64,000 nucleotides of DNA from Candidatus Contendibacter odensensis (GTDB taxonomy: Bacteria; Pseudomonadota; Gammaproteobacteria; Competibacterales; Competibacteraceae): assembly GCA_002747185.1 (NCBI GenBank), contig PDTV01000007.1, positions 62,001-126,000 of the forward strand. Direction: 5' to 3'. The stretch's first letter is position 1. The number at the start of each line of letters is the position of its first letter. The position numbers and the translations under genes are program-made. This document shows positions 56,209 to 64,000 of this stretch, in pieces. Under the pieces are notes generated by a model that was given only the letters and a program-made list of their open reading frames with translations, was not told the DNA's origin and ran no database searches.

Positions 56209-59200
56209 ATGAATTTATCACCAAATACCATGAATGAAACTTTCAAGCCACCTTCTTCAGTTGTAGATATTATTATTCCTGTTTATCGTGGCTTTAAAGA
56301 GACAAGGGATTGTTTAAACAGTGTTCTCAATCACCCTCAGAACACCGATACCGAGATTATTGTTATCAACGATTTTAGCCCCGAAGAAATAATCCATAAC
56401 TATTTAAAAGATCTTGCGAAAGAAGGCAAAATCACTTTAATAGAGAATCCTTCCAATCAGGGGTTTGCGAATACCGTAAATCGAGGTATGGTACTGCATC
56501 TGGAGCGAGATGTTGTCCTGCTAAACAGCGATACTGAAGTACACGGTAACTGGCTGGATCGTTTGCGACAGTGTGCTTATCATGATCCAAAAACCGGTAC
56601 TGTTACCCCTTTTTCAAATAACGCAACAATATGTAGCTATCCAAGGTTTATTAAGGCCAACGAATTACCGCTTGATTGGTCTATTGAAACGCTTGACCCA
56701 CTATTCTGCAAGCTAAATAGTGGCCACTATATAGAAATACCAACTGCTGTTGGTTTTTGTATGTATATTACCCGAAGCTGCTTAAACCAGATTGGCTATT
56801 TTGATGCATTTTCTTTTAAGGATGGGTATGGGGAAGAAAATGATTTTTGTATGCGTGCCATCAATATTGGGCTAAAAAATTTCCTCTGTTCAGATACCTT
56901 TATTTATCACAAAGGAGCGGTTTCTTTTAGTGTAGATTCTGAAAAACTATGTACCAAGGCACAAGAAAAAATAAAAGAATTACACCCACATTATTTTTCA
57001 CTAATTGATGACTTTTGTACAAGAGATCCTGCACGGATCATGCGTAGGAAAATTGATCTTGAGCGTTTAAGAAATTCGCCACGCAAAAAATTATTGTTTA
57101 TTACTCATGCTTGGGGTGGGGGCACAGAAAAGCACGTACAAGATCTGACAAAAATACTATCTTCTCACTATGAAATTCTCATTTTACGTCCAGAAAATCC
57201 AGCAGAAGTCAGTATAGAGTGGGCAAAATCAGAAGAAGAACTTACTTTTTATTTTTCGATACCTTATGCATATTCCGATATGTTATTTTTTTTAAAAAAA
57301 ATAAATACTTTTTTTATTCATTTCCATCATATTATAGGGATTAACCAACAGATTTTACAGATTCCAAAAGACCTTGGATTATCCTACGACTTCACCTTAC
57401 ATGACTATTATCCTATCTGCCCACAATTCACATTAACACATAAAGATGGCCACTATTGTGGTGAGCCTGACACCCTAGAATGTGCTATGTGCCTAAAGCA
57501 GCGCCCAGCGCCTTGGGGGATGGATATCATTTCATGGCGGACACTTTTTAGAAATTTACTTACCAAAGCTAACAGAATTATAGCCCCTTCTCTGGATGTT
57601 ATGGAACGTACTCGAAAGTACATCCCTGATGCTAATTATGAGTACTTACCACACCCTGAGCCTTTTCACATTCATTTTTCGAATACAAACAGTTATTTTT
57701 TTGGAAATGAGTTAAAGATTCTGGTGCTAGGGCGATTATCCTTAATGAAAGGGCTGGCTTTACTAGAGTCTTGCGCGATCGATGCCAAGGAAAGACAATT
57801 ACCCTTATACTTTAAAGTTATTGGATTCCCAGTTGAAGATGTAAAGCAAGAGCCAGAAATCCCTCTGGCCTTCCATGGCTCATATGATGACTCACAGCTT
57901 CCTATGCTGATAGAGCGTGAAAGAGCCGATATTATCTTTTTTCCTGCTTTATGGCCAGAAACATACTCTTACACACTTAGTGCAGCCATGCACTCTAGCT
58001 TACCCATTGTAGCTCCTTGCCTAGGGGCTTTTATTGAACGTCTAGCTGAATATCCAGTTGCTTATTTACTAGATAAAAATAATTTTGCTGAACAGTATAA
58101 TGATTTCTTTATTAAGCTAAAAAATATAGCTTTAAAAAAACAAAGAGATCAAAAGAAAATATTTTTAATGGATCAACAATATTTTTTTGAGAAGTATACA
58201 CAGCCTTTTATGGCAATAGAACAAAAACCATTGGACATATCAGTAAACAACCAGGCAATTATTATTTCTAATAAAGATATATACTCATCAGATCATTTAA
58301 ACGAACAAAACATTAGCACACTAAATAGAAGTGATTTAATAAAACTTATCCAAGAATTGCCGATTTTGAATAAATCACCTTCAATCACAAAAAAAGAATT
58401 TACTGCACATATAAATGCACTGGTATCTACTAATGAAGATTTGACATTATCAAGCAAAAAACAGGCATCTTTTATTAATGATCTAAAAAAGGAAATAGCC
58501 ATAAGGGAAGAAAAAATAACTCAATTAAATGCTGAGAAAAACTTGAAACAAAAACAACTGGATGAACGCTTACTCAGCATTGATGAGATTAATAAATCTA
58601 TAAGAGCCGCTATAGAATATAAAGAAAAACACACATATGAGCTAGAAAATAAAGTACTGGAACTCAAAAATAATTTAACAGAAATCTACGGCTCAACATC
58701 ATGGAAAATAACTGCCCCCATTCGGTGGATAAAAAATTTTTTACTAAATTCAAACCATATTTTCTTATTGATCTTCAATTTAAATCGAACTTTATTTAGT
58801 AAGAAAAGACTGTTTAACACAATATTACTATACCGAAAGAAAATAAATATTTTTAAATTTAAATTTCAGAGTAATCACCCTAATATATCACACTTGACCA
58901 TAGAGCCATTTTTTTATCTTATGCGCAAGTATATTAGACCTATCTTAAAAAGATTGGCTTTGATCTTTTTTACCGATATAGCCTATGAAGAAGCAACGAG
59001 ATCAACACATAACAATAAAACTAACACTTCTGATAAAGGTATACCAAATTTTGTGCCTAGTGAACGGTTTGAATCCTCGAATCAACCATTTCAACCATTC
59101 GTAACAGTTATTGTCCCTAACTATAATCACAACAATTTTTTGGTAAAACGTCTTGATAGTATATACCAACAAACTTATAAAAATATCAATGTTATTTTAC

Positions 59201-61086
59201 TTGATGATTGCTCAAACGATGCTAGCAGGAAAACCCTTACCTCATATAAAAATAAATACCCGGAGATAACCCAAGTTCATTTTAATTGTAAGAACACAGG
59301 TAATCCTTTTTCTCAGTGGAAAAAAGGCATCAACTTAGCTAATACTGATATTATATGGATCGCTGAAAGTGACGATTTTTGTGAGCAGAACTTTTTGGAG
59401 ACACTTATACCTTTTTTTATGGATGAAGCCATCCAACTAGCATACTGTTATTCTGTCTTTATTGATGCTGATAATAAACCAACAAACTTTACTTTCAAGA
59501 ATTATCTATCTGAATTGAACTTAAACAAATGGAATACTGATTATGTTGAATCTGCTCATAACGAAGTTATTAATGCTCTCGGCATAAAAAACACCATACC
59601 TAATGTTAGTAGTGCTATTTTCAGAAAACCTAAAAACATTTCCTTATTTAATCATAGCCAATGGTTAAATATGAAAATCTGTGGAGATTGGATTTTTTAT
59701 CTACATTTAATCCGAGGCGGTAAAGTAGCATTTACAAATAGAACTCATAACTACTATCGCTTCCACTCTAGCAACTCCTCAGCAGCCACTTATAAGAAAC
59801 CCATATATTATATTGAACATCAAGTCGTCATAGAAACGATAGCACAACTTTACAAAATTCCGGATGAAACGCTCTACAAAAATGGAGTTCTTATAGAACG
59901 CTTCTGGAAACAAAATATGCAAAACCTAAATGACAAGCTAAACCTTAAAAATTTTTATGATATAAATAAAGCAATACAGAAAAAAGAGAAACGACACCCT
60001 AATTTACTCATGGCTTCGTTTTCATTTTCTACCGGAGGCGGTGAAATATTTCCTATCCGCCTCGCTAATGAACTTCATCAAAAGGGATATGGCATAACTT
60101 TTTTTAATTTTAATAGAGAACCAGTTAATGATAATGTAAGAAAAATGCTATCTAATGATATTCCTGTATTTGAGTGTACTCAAAACATCGGTAATTTAGA
60201 TCAACTGCTTATCAATTTTGGTATTGAGATCGTTCATACCCATCATGCCAGCACAGAGCATTTTTTTGCTGCCTACATGAAAAAAACAAAAAAGCTCGTT
60301 AAACATGTTGTTACCATGCATGGTATGTACGAAACCCTAGAGCAAGTACATGCAGACAGTAACCTACCTGTTATTATTAATAATGTTGACCTATGGGTTT
60401 ATATTGCTGATAAAAACCTCGAACTTTTTAAGGCAAAAGGGTATGATGTTAAAAATAAGTTCATAAAAATTGGTAATGGAATGGCACTTCCAAAAATAAA
60501 TATTATTAATCGTAATGAGCTAAATATTCCCGAAGATGCTTTTATTCTTTGCCAAGCCAGTCGATCTATACCTGAGAAAGGTTGGGAAGAAGCAATTAAT
60601 ATTACAAAACAAGCAAGATTATTATCCAAAAAAGACATTCACCTTATTTTACTTGGTGATGGACCAGTGTTTCAATTATTATTAAAACAAAAGCTACCAA
60701 ATTATATTCATTTATTAGGATTTAAAAACAACACAATTGATTATTATGCTATGTCAGATATGGGGTTTCTACCTTCACGTTTCCGCGGTGAAAGCTTCCC
60801 CCTATCTGTTATCGAATGCTTATTTGCAGAAAAACCTTTTATTGCTAGCGATATTGGAGAAATCCGCAATATGCTAAGCGTTGATGGTGAAATTGCAGGC
60901 GTAGTATTCCCACTCGATAATTGGCAAATTCCAATTAATGAAGTAGCACAGATAATTGTAGATTTTTCGACCAACATAAAAAAATATAAGAAAGCCCAGT
61001 CTTGCACAAAAAAAGCAGCTAGCCGCTTTGAGATTAATAACATACTAAAAGCTTATGAAACAGCTTATAAGAGCGTTTTAGCTTAG
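56209..61086 (+). CDS. Giant four-module glycosyltransferase
   Basis: About 1625 residues (residue numbers below count from the first in-frame codon, a TTG at 56158). Modules in order are a GT2 domain (VVDIIIPVYRG, LLNSDTEVHGNWLD; about 30-260), a GT4-like domain (LFITHAWGGGTEKHVQDL near 310, LVLGRLSLMKGLALLES near 520), and a coiled coil (about 760-840) ending in STSWKITAPIRW. Next come a second GT2 (VTVIVPNYNHNNFLVKRLDS near 981, IAESDDFCEQ) and a second GT4 (SFSTGGGEIFPIRLANEL near 1285, SRFRGESFPLSVIE). It is AT-rich relative to upstream genes, suggesting transfer. It probably builds a surface polysaccharide. The start could be 56158, 56209 or 56230, and none has a good ribosome site. Confidence 0.85.
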   Translation: MNLSPNTMNETFKPPSSVVDIIIPVYRGFKETRDCLNSVLNHPQNTDTEIIVINDFSPEEIIHNYLKDLAKEGKITLIENPSNQGFANTVNRGMVLHLERDVVLLNSDTEVHGNWLDRLRQCAYHDPKTGTVTPFSNNATICSYPRFIKANELPLDWSIETLDPLFCKLNSGHYIEIPTAVGFCMYITRSCLNQIGYFDAFSFKDGYGEENDFCMRAINIGLKNFLCSDTFIYHKGAVSFSVDSEKLCTKAQEKIKELHPHYFSLIDDFCTRDPARIMRRKIDLERLRNSPRKKLLFITHAWGGGTEKHVQDLTKILSSHYEILILRPENPAEVSIEWAKSEEELTFYFSIPYAYSDMLFFLKKINTFFIHFHHIIGINQQILQIPKDLGLSYDFTLHDYYPICPQFTLTHKDGHYCGEPDTLECAMCLKQRPAPWGMDIISWRTLFRNLLTKANRIIAPSLDVMERTRKYIPDANYEYLPHPEPFHIHFSNTNSYFFGNELKILVLGRLSLMKGLALLESCAIDAKERQLPLYFKVIGFPVEDVKQEPEIPLAFHGSYDDSQLPMLIERERADIIFFPALWPETYSYTLSAAMHSSLPIVAPCLGAFIERLAEYPVAYLLDKNNFAEQYNDFFIKLKNIALKKQRDQKKIFLMDQQYFFEKYTQPFMAIEQKPLDISVNNQAIIISNKDIYSSDHLNEQNISTLNRSDLIKLIQELPILNKSPSITKKEFTAHINALVSTNEDLTLSSKKQASFINDLKKEIAIREEKITQLNAEKNLKQKQLDERLLSIDEINKSIRAAIEYKEKHTYELENKVLELKNNLTEIYGSTSWKITAPIRWIKNFLLNSNHIFLLIFNLNRTLFSKKRLFNTILLYRKKINIFKFKFQSNHPNISHLTIEPFFYLMRKYIRPILKRLALIFFTDIAYEEATRSTHNNKTNTSDKGIPNFVPSERFESSNQPFQPFVTVIVPNYNHNNFLVKRLDSIYQQTYKNINVILLDDCSNDASRKTLTSYKNKYPEITQVHFNCKNTGNPFSQWKKGINLANTDIIWIAESDDFCEQNFLETLIPFFMDEAIQLAYCYSVFIDADNKPTNFTFKNYLSELNLNKWNTDYVESAHNEVINALGIKNTIPNVSSAIFRKPKNISLFNHSQWLNMKICGDWIFYLHLIRGGKVAFTNRTHNYYRFHSSNSSAATYKKPIYYIEHQVVIETIAQLYKIPDETLYKNGVLIERFWKQNMQNLNDKLNLKNFYDINKAIQKKEKRHPNLLMASFSFSTGGGEIFPIRLANELHQKGYGITFFNFNREPVNDNVRKMLSNDIPVFECTQNIGNLDQLLINFGIEIVHTHHASTEHFFAAYMKKTKKLVKHVVTMHGMYETLEQVHADSNLPVIINNVDLWVYIADKNLELFKAKGYDVKNKFIKIGNGMALPKINIINRNELNIPEDAFILCQASRSIPEKGWEEAINITKQARLLSKKDIHLILLGDGPVFQLLLKQKLPNYIHLLGFKNNTIDYYAMSDMGFLPSRFRGESFPLSVIECLFAEKPFIASDIGEIRNMLSVDGEIAGVVFPLDNWQIPINEVAQIIVDFSTNIKKYKKAQSCTKKAASRFEINNILKAYETAYKSVLA

Positions 61087-61208
61087 TAAGCGAGTAATAA
61101 AACCATATAAATAATGTGTTCATTATTTTTAGCAAGTTGCCTAGAGTCATTAAATATAATTATACTCTTTTCATAAAAGTACCTTTTACACAAGTGAAAT
61201 CAATAAAA

Positions 61209-63647
61209 ATGACAACAACTGATCACCAAAAACAGACATCCTGTTTATCAAAATTACTCTCTGAAGAACAAAATAAAAATGAATATTTATTTCATAGTTT
61301 ATCCCAAACTTATGCAAGGATTTACTTTTTCAACCAATCTTTTTTAGGTAGATTATTTATATTTATTCAACATATATATTTATTGCTTACTCTGCGATGG
61401 AATAAAAAAACCGATTTAATGCTACTCTACGAAAGCTCATTAGCTTTCTCAAAAAAGTATCAAACTGATTTTTCCGAGTTTTCTCCACCACCTACCCGAA
61501 TAGGTTTAGCCAAAAAGATATTATCTTACCTTATAAGGCACCCTTACTCATCATTGCGACTAATTAGCTTTTATAGAATTAAAAAATTACTGACAATGCT
61601 CCGTGTTGGCTCGACAGACTCAGCAGTAATTGCATGGATAAATGGAAGATTTCCCACTGATACCAACACCAGTCAAACACCAATAATATTTGAGCTCAAC
61701 TCATTACTGGATAAAAAAAACATAGAATTTACTTCCTTTAAAAATATTGAAGTATCTATTGTAATACCTGTTTACAATCAATACAGAATGACAATTTCCT
61801 GCTTATCTGCTTTAAAAGAACATACTTTTGGTATTAATTATGAAATAATTATTGCCGACGATTGCTCAACGGATTTAACAAAAAACATTGCTGAAAAGGT
61901 TAATAATATACTTGTCATACGAAACAGAGAAAATTTAGGATTCCTTAAAAATTGCAACAATGCTATATCTCAGGCACGTGGAGAATATATTATCATTTTA
62001 AATAATGACACGAATGTTCAAGCAGGGTGGTTATCACCCTTATTAGATGTTTTTAAGCAAGATAGACGAGCTGGACTTGTTGGCGCCAAATTGCTCTTCA
62101 AAAAAGGTTCCCTACAAGAAGCAGGTGGCATTATATGGAAAGATGGTACCGGCTGGAACTATGGTAGAGGCGCTAACCCTCAAAGCCCTGAGTTCAATTA
62201 TCTTAAAGAAGTAGACTATATTTCAGGTGCCTGTATTGTCCTCAAAAAAACTTTATGGGATTCACTTAATGGTTTTGATGAACGCTTTTGCCCAGCTTAC
62301 TATGAAGATACTGACTTGGCATTTAGAGTTAGGGCAGCAGGGTATAAGGTTCTGTATCAACCCAAATCACTTATAGTTCATATGGAAGGCATAACCCACG
62401 GTAGCAATATAGAGACAGGCATCAAGAAATATCAACAAATTAATTGCCAGGTTTTTTGGTCTAAATGGCAAAAAGAGCTAAATAAAAATCATTTTAAGCA
62501 TGGTGATTGTGTATTTAAGGCTCGTGACCGTTCAAGGAATAAGACCACAGTACTAATTATCGATCAATATGTGCCCTTCTATGATAAGGATGCCGGATCA
62601 AGATCAACCTTTTTATATATTAAATCAATGCTAAATCTAGGAATTAATGTAAAATTTCTGGGTGCAAATTTTTTTCCTCATGAGCCTTATACAGAAATAC
62701 TGCAACAAATGGGTGTCGAGGTATTATATGGAGAAATCTATGCGAAAAACTGGAAGAAGTGGTTAGATGATAATACAAAGTATATTGATGTTATTTACCT
62801 ACATAGACCCCATATAACAGAGCATTTTATCGATGAAATAATAACACTTAAAAAAAGACCGAAATTAATATATTTTGGTCATGATCTACACCATGTGCGT
62901 ATAGCACGTCGTGCAATTTTAAATAATGATACACAACTTTTAGAAGAATCTGATAACTGGAAACAGCGAGAGCTTAAAATATTCAAGAAAGTTGATAAAA
63001 TTTATTACCCATCCCAGACTGAAGTCGATATTATACATAAAGAAAATCCGTTATTGGATGTTCGCGCAATACCACTTTACACAATTAACTCACCTGACCC
63101 TGAATCCTATGACCATGGCTCTAGATCGGGGCTGATATTTGTGGGTGGATTCAACCACCCACCCAACCTGGATGCTATTGAGTGGTTTGTACACGATATA
63201 TTACCTATCATTCATAAACATTGTGAAGAAGCGATATTCCATATAGTTGGCTCAAATGTACCTGATAAAATTAAGGCCCTAGAAAACAAGCTGATTAATG
63301 TACATGGTTTTTTAACTGACGAAGCGCTATATCAGCTATATCAATCAGTGAGAATTTGTGTTGTACCTCTACGCTACGGAGCAGGTGTAAAGGGTAAAAT
63401 TCTCGAAGCAATACAGCAAGTACTACCTTTAGTCACTACATCAATTGGTGCTGAAGGGCTACCTGACGCACAAAAAATCATGCAAGTAAAAGATACACCA
63501 GAGCAATTTGCAAAAGCCACAATCAACTTGTATACACAACCTGCTCTGGTAACTGAGCATATAAAACATTACCACTCATATGTAGAGAAGCATTTTAGCC
63601 AAAAGCAGATAGAAAAAATTATTAAAGATGATTTTATCTGTCACTGA
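61209..63647 (+). CDS. Two-module glycosyltransferase (GT2 plus GT4)
   Basis: About 812 residues from MTTTDHQKQ. A GTG at 61116 would add 31 residues. The GT2 domain is near residue 180 (VSIVIPVYNQYRMTISCLSA, IIILNNDTNVQAGWLSPL, YISGACIVLKKTLWDSLNGF, YYEDTDLAFRVRAAGY). The GT4 domain is near residue 640 (IFVGGFNHPPNLDAIEWF, VPLRYGAGVKGKILEAI). This resembles rhamnosyltransferase-like enzymes of O-antigen or capsule loci. It is AT-rich and downstream of the giant enzyme on the same strand, 122 bp apart. Confidence 0.85.
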   Translation: MTTTDHQKQTSCLSKLLSEEQNKNEYLFHSLSQTYARIYFFNQSFLGRLFIFIQHIYLLLTLRWNKKTDLMLLYESSLAFSKKYQTDFSEFSPPPTRIGLAKKILSYLIRHPYSSLRLISFYRIKKLLTMLRVGSTDSAVIAWINGRFPTDTNTSQTPIIFELNSLLDKKNIEFTSFKNIEVSIVIPVYNQYRMTISCLSALKEHTFGINYEIIIADDCSTDLTKNIAEKVNNILVIRNRENLGFLKNCNNAISQARGEYIIILNNDTNVQAGWLSPLLDVFKQDRRAGLVGAKLLFKKGSLQEAGGIIWKDGTGWNYGRGANPQSPEFNYLKEVDYISGACIVLKKTLWDSLNGFDERFCPAYYEDTDLAFRVRAAGYKVLYQPKSLIVHMEGITHGSNIETGIKKYQQINCQVFWSKWQKELNKNHFKHGDCVFKARDRSRNKTTVLIIDQYVPFYDKDAGSRSTFLYIKSMLNLGINVKFLGANFFPHEPYTEILQQMGVEVLYGEIYAKNWKKWLDDNTKYIDVIYLHRPHITEHFIDEIITLKKRPKLIYFGHDLHHVRIARRAILNNDTQLLEESDNWKQRELKIFKKVDKIYYPSQTEVDIIHKENPLLDVRAIPLYTINSPDPESYDHGSRSGLIFVGGFNHPPNLDAIEWFVHDILPIIHKHCEEAIFHIVGSNVPDKIKALENKLINVHGFLTDEALYQLYQSVRICVVPLRYGAGVKGKILEAIQQVLPLVTTSIGAEGLPDAQKIMQVKDTPEQFAKATINLYTQPALVTEHIKHYHSYVEKHFSQKQIEKIIKDDFICH

Positions 63648-63664
63648 TCCACAACATACAGTTA

Positions 63665-64000
63665 TTAATAGCGTATTAATCGATAAAGTTGCCGTGACTT
63701 ATATGCCAAAAACCGCAATGGTTTAGTTATACGCCAAGAAGTCGATTGGTAAATCGCTTCGAGCCGTTTTTTTCGTCCATTTAGTTCATTATTCTGTTTT
63801 AGAAGCACTTCTGACAGTCTATCCAGGTTTTCTTCCAAAATTTCAACTATTTTCCATTTTTCTTGCATCACACTGAGTTGCTTTACCAGCTGCTGAAGCA
63901 AGTTTTTTTGCTCCAATAAATATATGGTTAATGGTTCCTCAAAAGCAGCCCACTGTCTAAAAGGTTCTCTAGCTACTGGCTGATGAATGATACCTTCGTA
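63665..64000 (-). CDS. C-terminal end of a surface-polysaccharide gene (cut by window edge)
   Basis: The minus-strand frame stays open to the window end, so the gene begins beyond 64000 and 111 residues are visible. They contain a coiled coil (KNLLQQLVKQLSVMQEKWKI, LDRLSEVLLKQNNELN) and then STSWRITKPLRFLAYKSRQ, the motif also found in the giant glycosyltransferase. Such tails occur on methyltransferases and glycosyltransferases of O-antigen loci. The catalytic part is not visible. It converges on the preceding gene with 17 bp between stops. Confidence 0.75.
   Translation of the reverse strand, partial: YEGIIHQPVAREPFRQWAAFEEPLTIYLLEQKNLLQQLVKQLSVMQEKWKIVEILEENLDRLSEVLLKQNNELNGRKKRLEAIYQSTSWRITKPLRFLAYKSRQLYRLIRY

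Overview
The window reads as chromosomal DNA of a gammaproteobacterium. The evidence is the set and order of housekeeping genes: acnB, ileS-ribF, ybgC-tolQRAB-pal-cpoB, yebC-ruvCAB, nadA, glgB, cysQ and zapE. Base composition is intermediate through most of the window and becomes clearly AT-rich in the glycosyltransferase genes after about 56.1 kb. At least six insertion-sequence remnants, two families of short inverted-repeat (MITE-like) elements and several frameshifted genes point to a genome with heavy, mostly decayed mobile-element traffic. No species can be named from the sequence alone.

Layout. 1-2.8 kb holds the 3' part of acnB, an IS630-like transposase wreck and a ~110-bp MITE-like repeat. 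2.8-6.9 kb has tRNA-Ser(UGA) and the ribF-ileS pair (minus strand). 6.97-12.4 kb is the Tol-Pal operon on the minus strand. In it cpoB is broken (frameshift, internal stop, 3' end next to a second MITE copy) and tolA carries an apparent 2-nt loss inside a 48-bp repeat tract. 12.8-16.7 kb carries yebC-ruvC-ruvA-ruvB and a lipase-like hydrolase. A small duplication at the ruvB start has created a 20-codon upstream ORF. nadA follows.

18.0-39.5 kb is a large type VI secretion (T6SS) locus in two divergent arms. The minus arm is tagH(fha)-tssK-tssL-tssM-tagF-pppA. The plus arm is tssA-tssB-tssC-hcp-tagJ-tssE-tssF-tssG-clpV. The order matches the Pseudomonas aeruginosa HSI-I locus, but the tssJ slot between fha and tssK holds only 146 bp, and ppkA and vgrG are not in the window. 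A strong sigma-54-type -24/-12 element lies upstream of hcp.

39.5-50.4 kb is an accessory island that looks like a T6SS effector/immunity store and graveyard. It has a metallopeptidase remnant plus lipoprotein, a Tae4-type amidase with its 5' end in a 102-bp MITE followed by a membrane protein, a second Tae4-like tail followed by another small membrane protein, a metallopeptidase with intact HExxHxxGxxH and a candidate periplasmic partner, and a lipoprotein paired with a permuted NlpC/P60 enzyme. Three minus-strand ORFs here are each followed immediately by related palindromic attC-like repeats, and two unrelated membrane proteins end in the same residues because their stop codons fall inside that repeat. 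This integron-like arrangement of T6SS effector/immunity pairs is the most interesting feature of the window. Two paralogous TPR-methyltransferases flank the lipoprotein/NlpC-P60 pair.

50.0-56.0 kb holds an acyl carrier protein, glgB, a decayed HAD phosphatase (yrfG-like), cysQ and zapE. 56.2-64.0 kb is an AT-rich surface-polysaccharide region with a four-module 1.6-thousand-residue glycosyltransferase, a two-module glycosyltransferase, and the end of a convergent gene sharing an STSW(K/R)IT motif with the giant enzyme.
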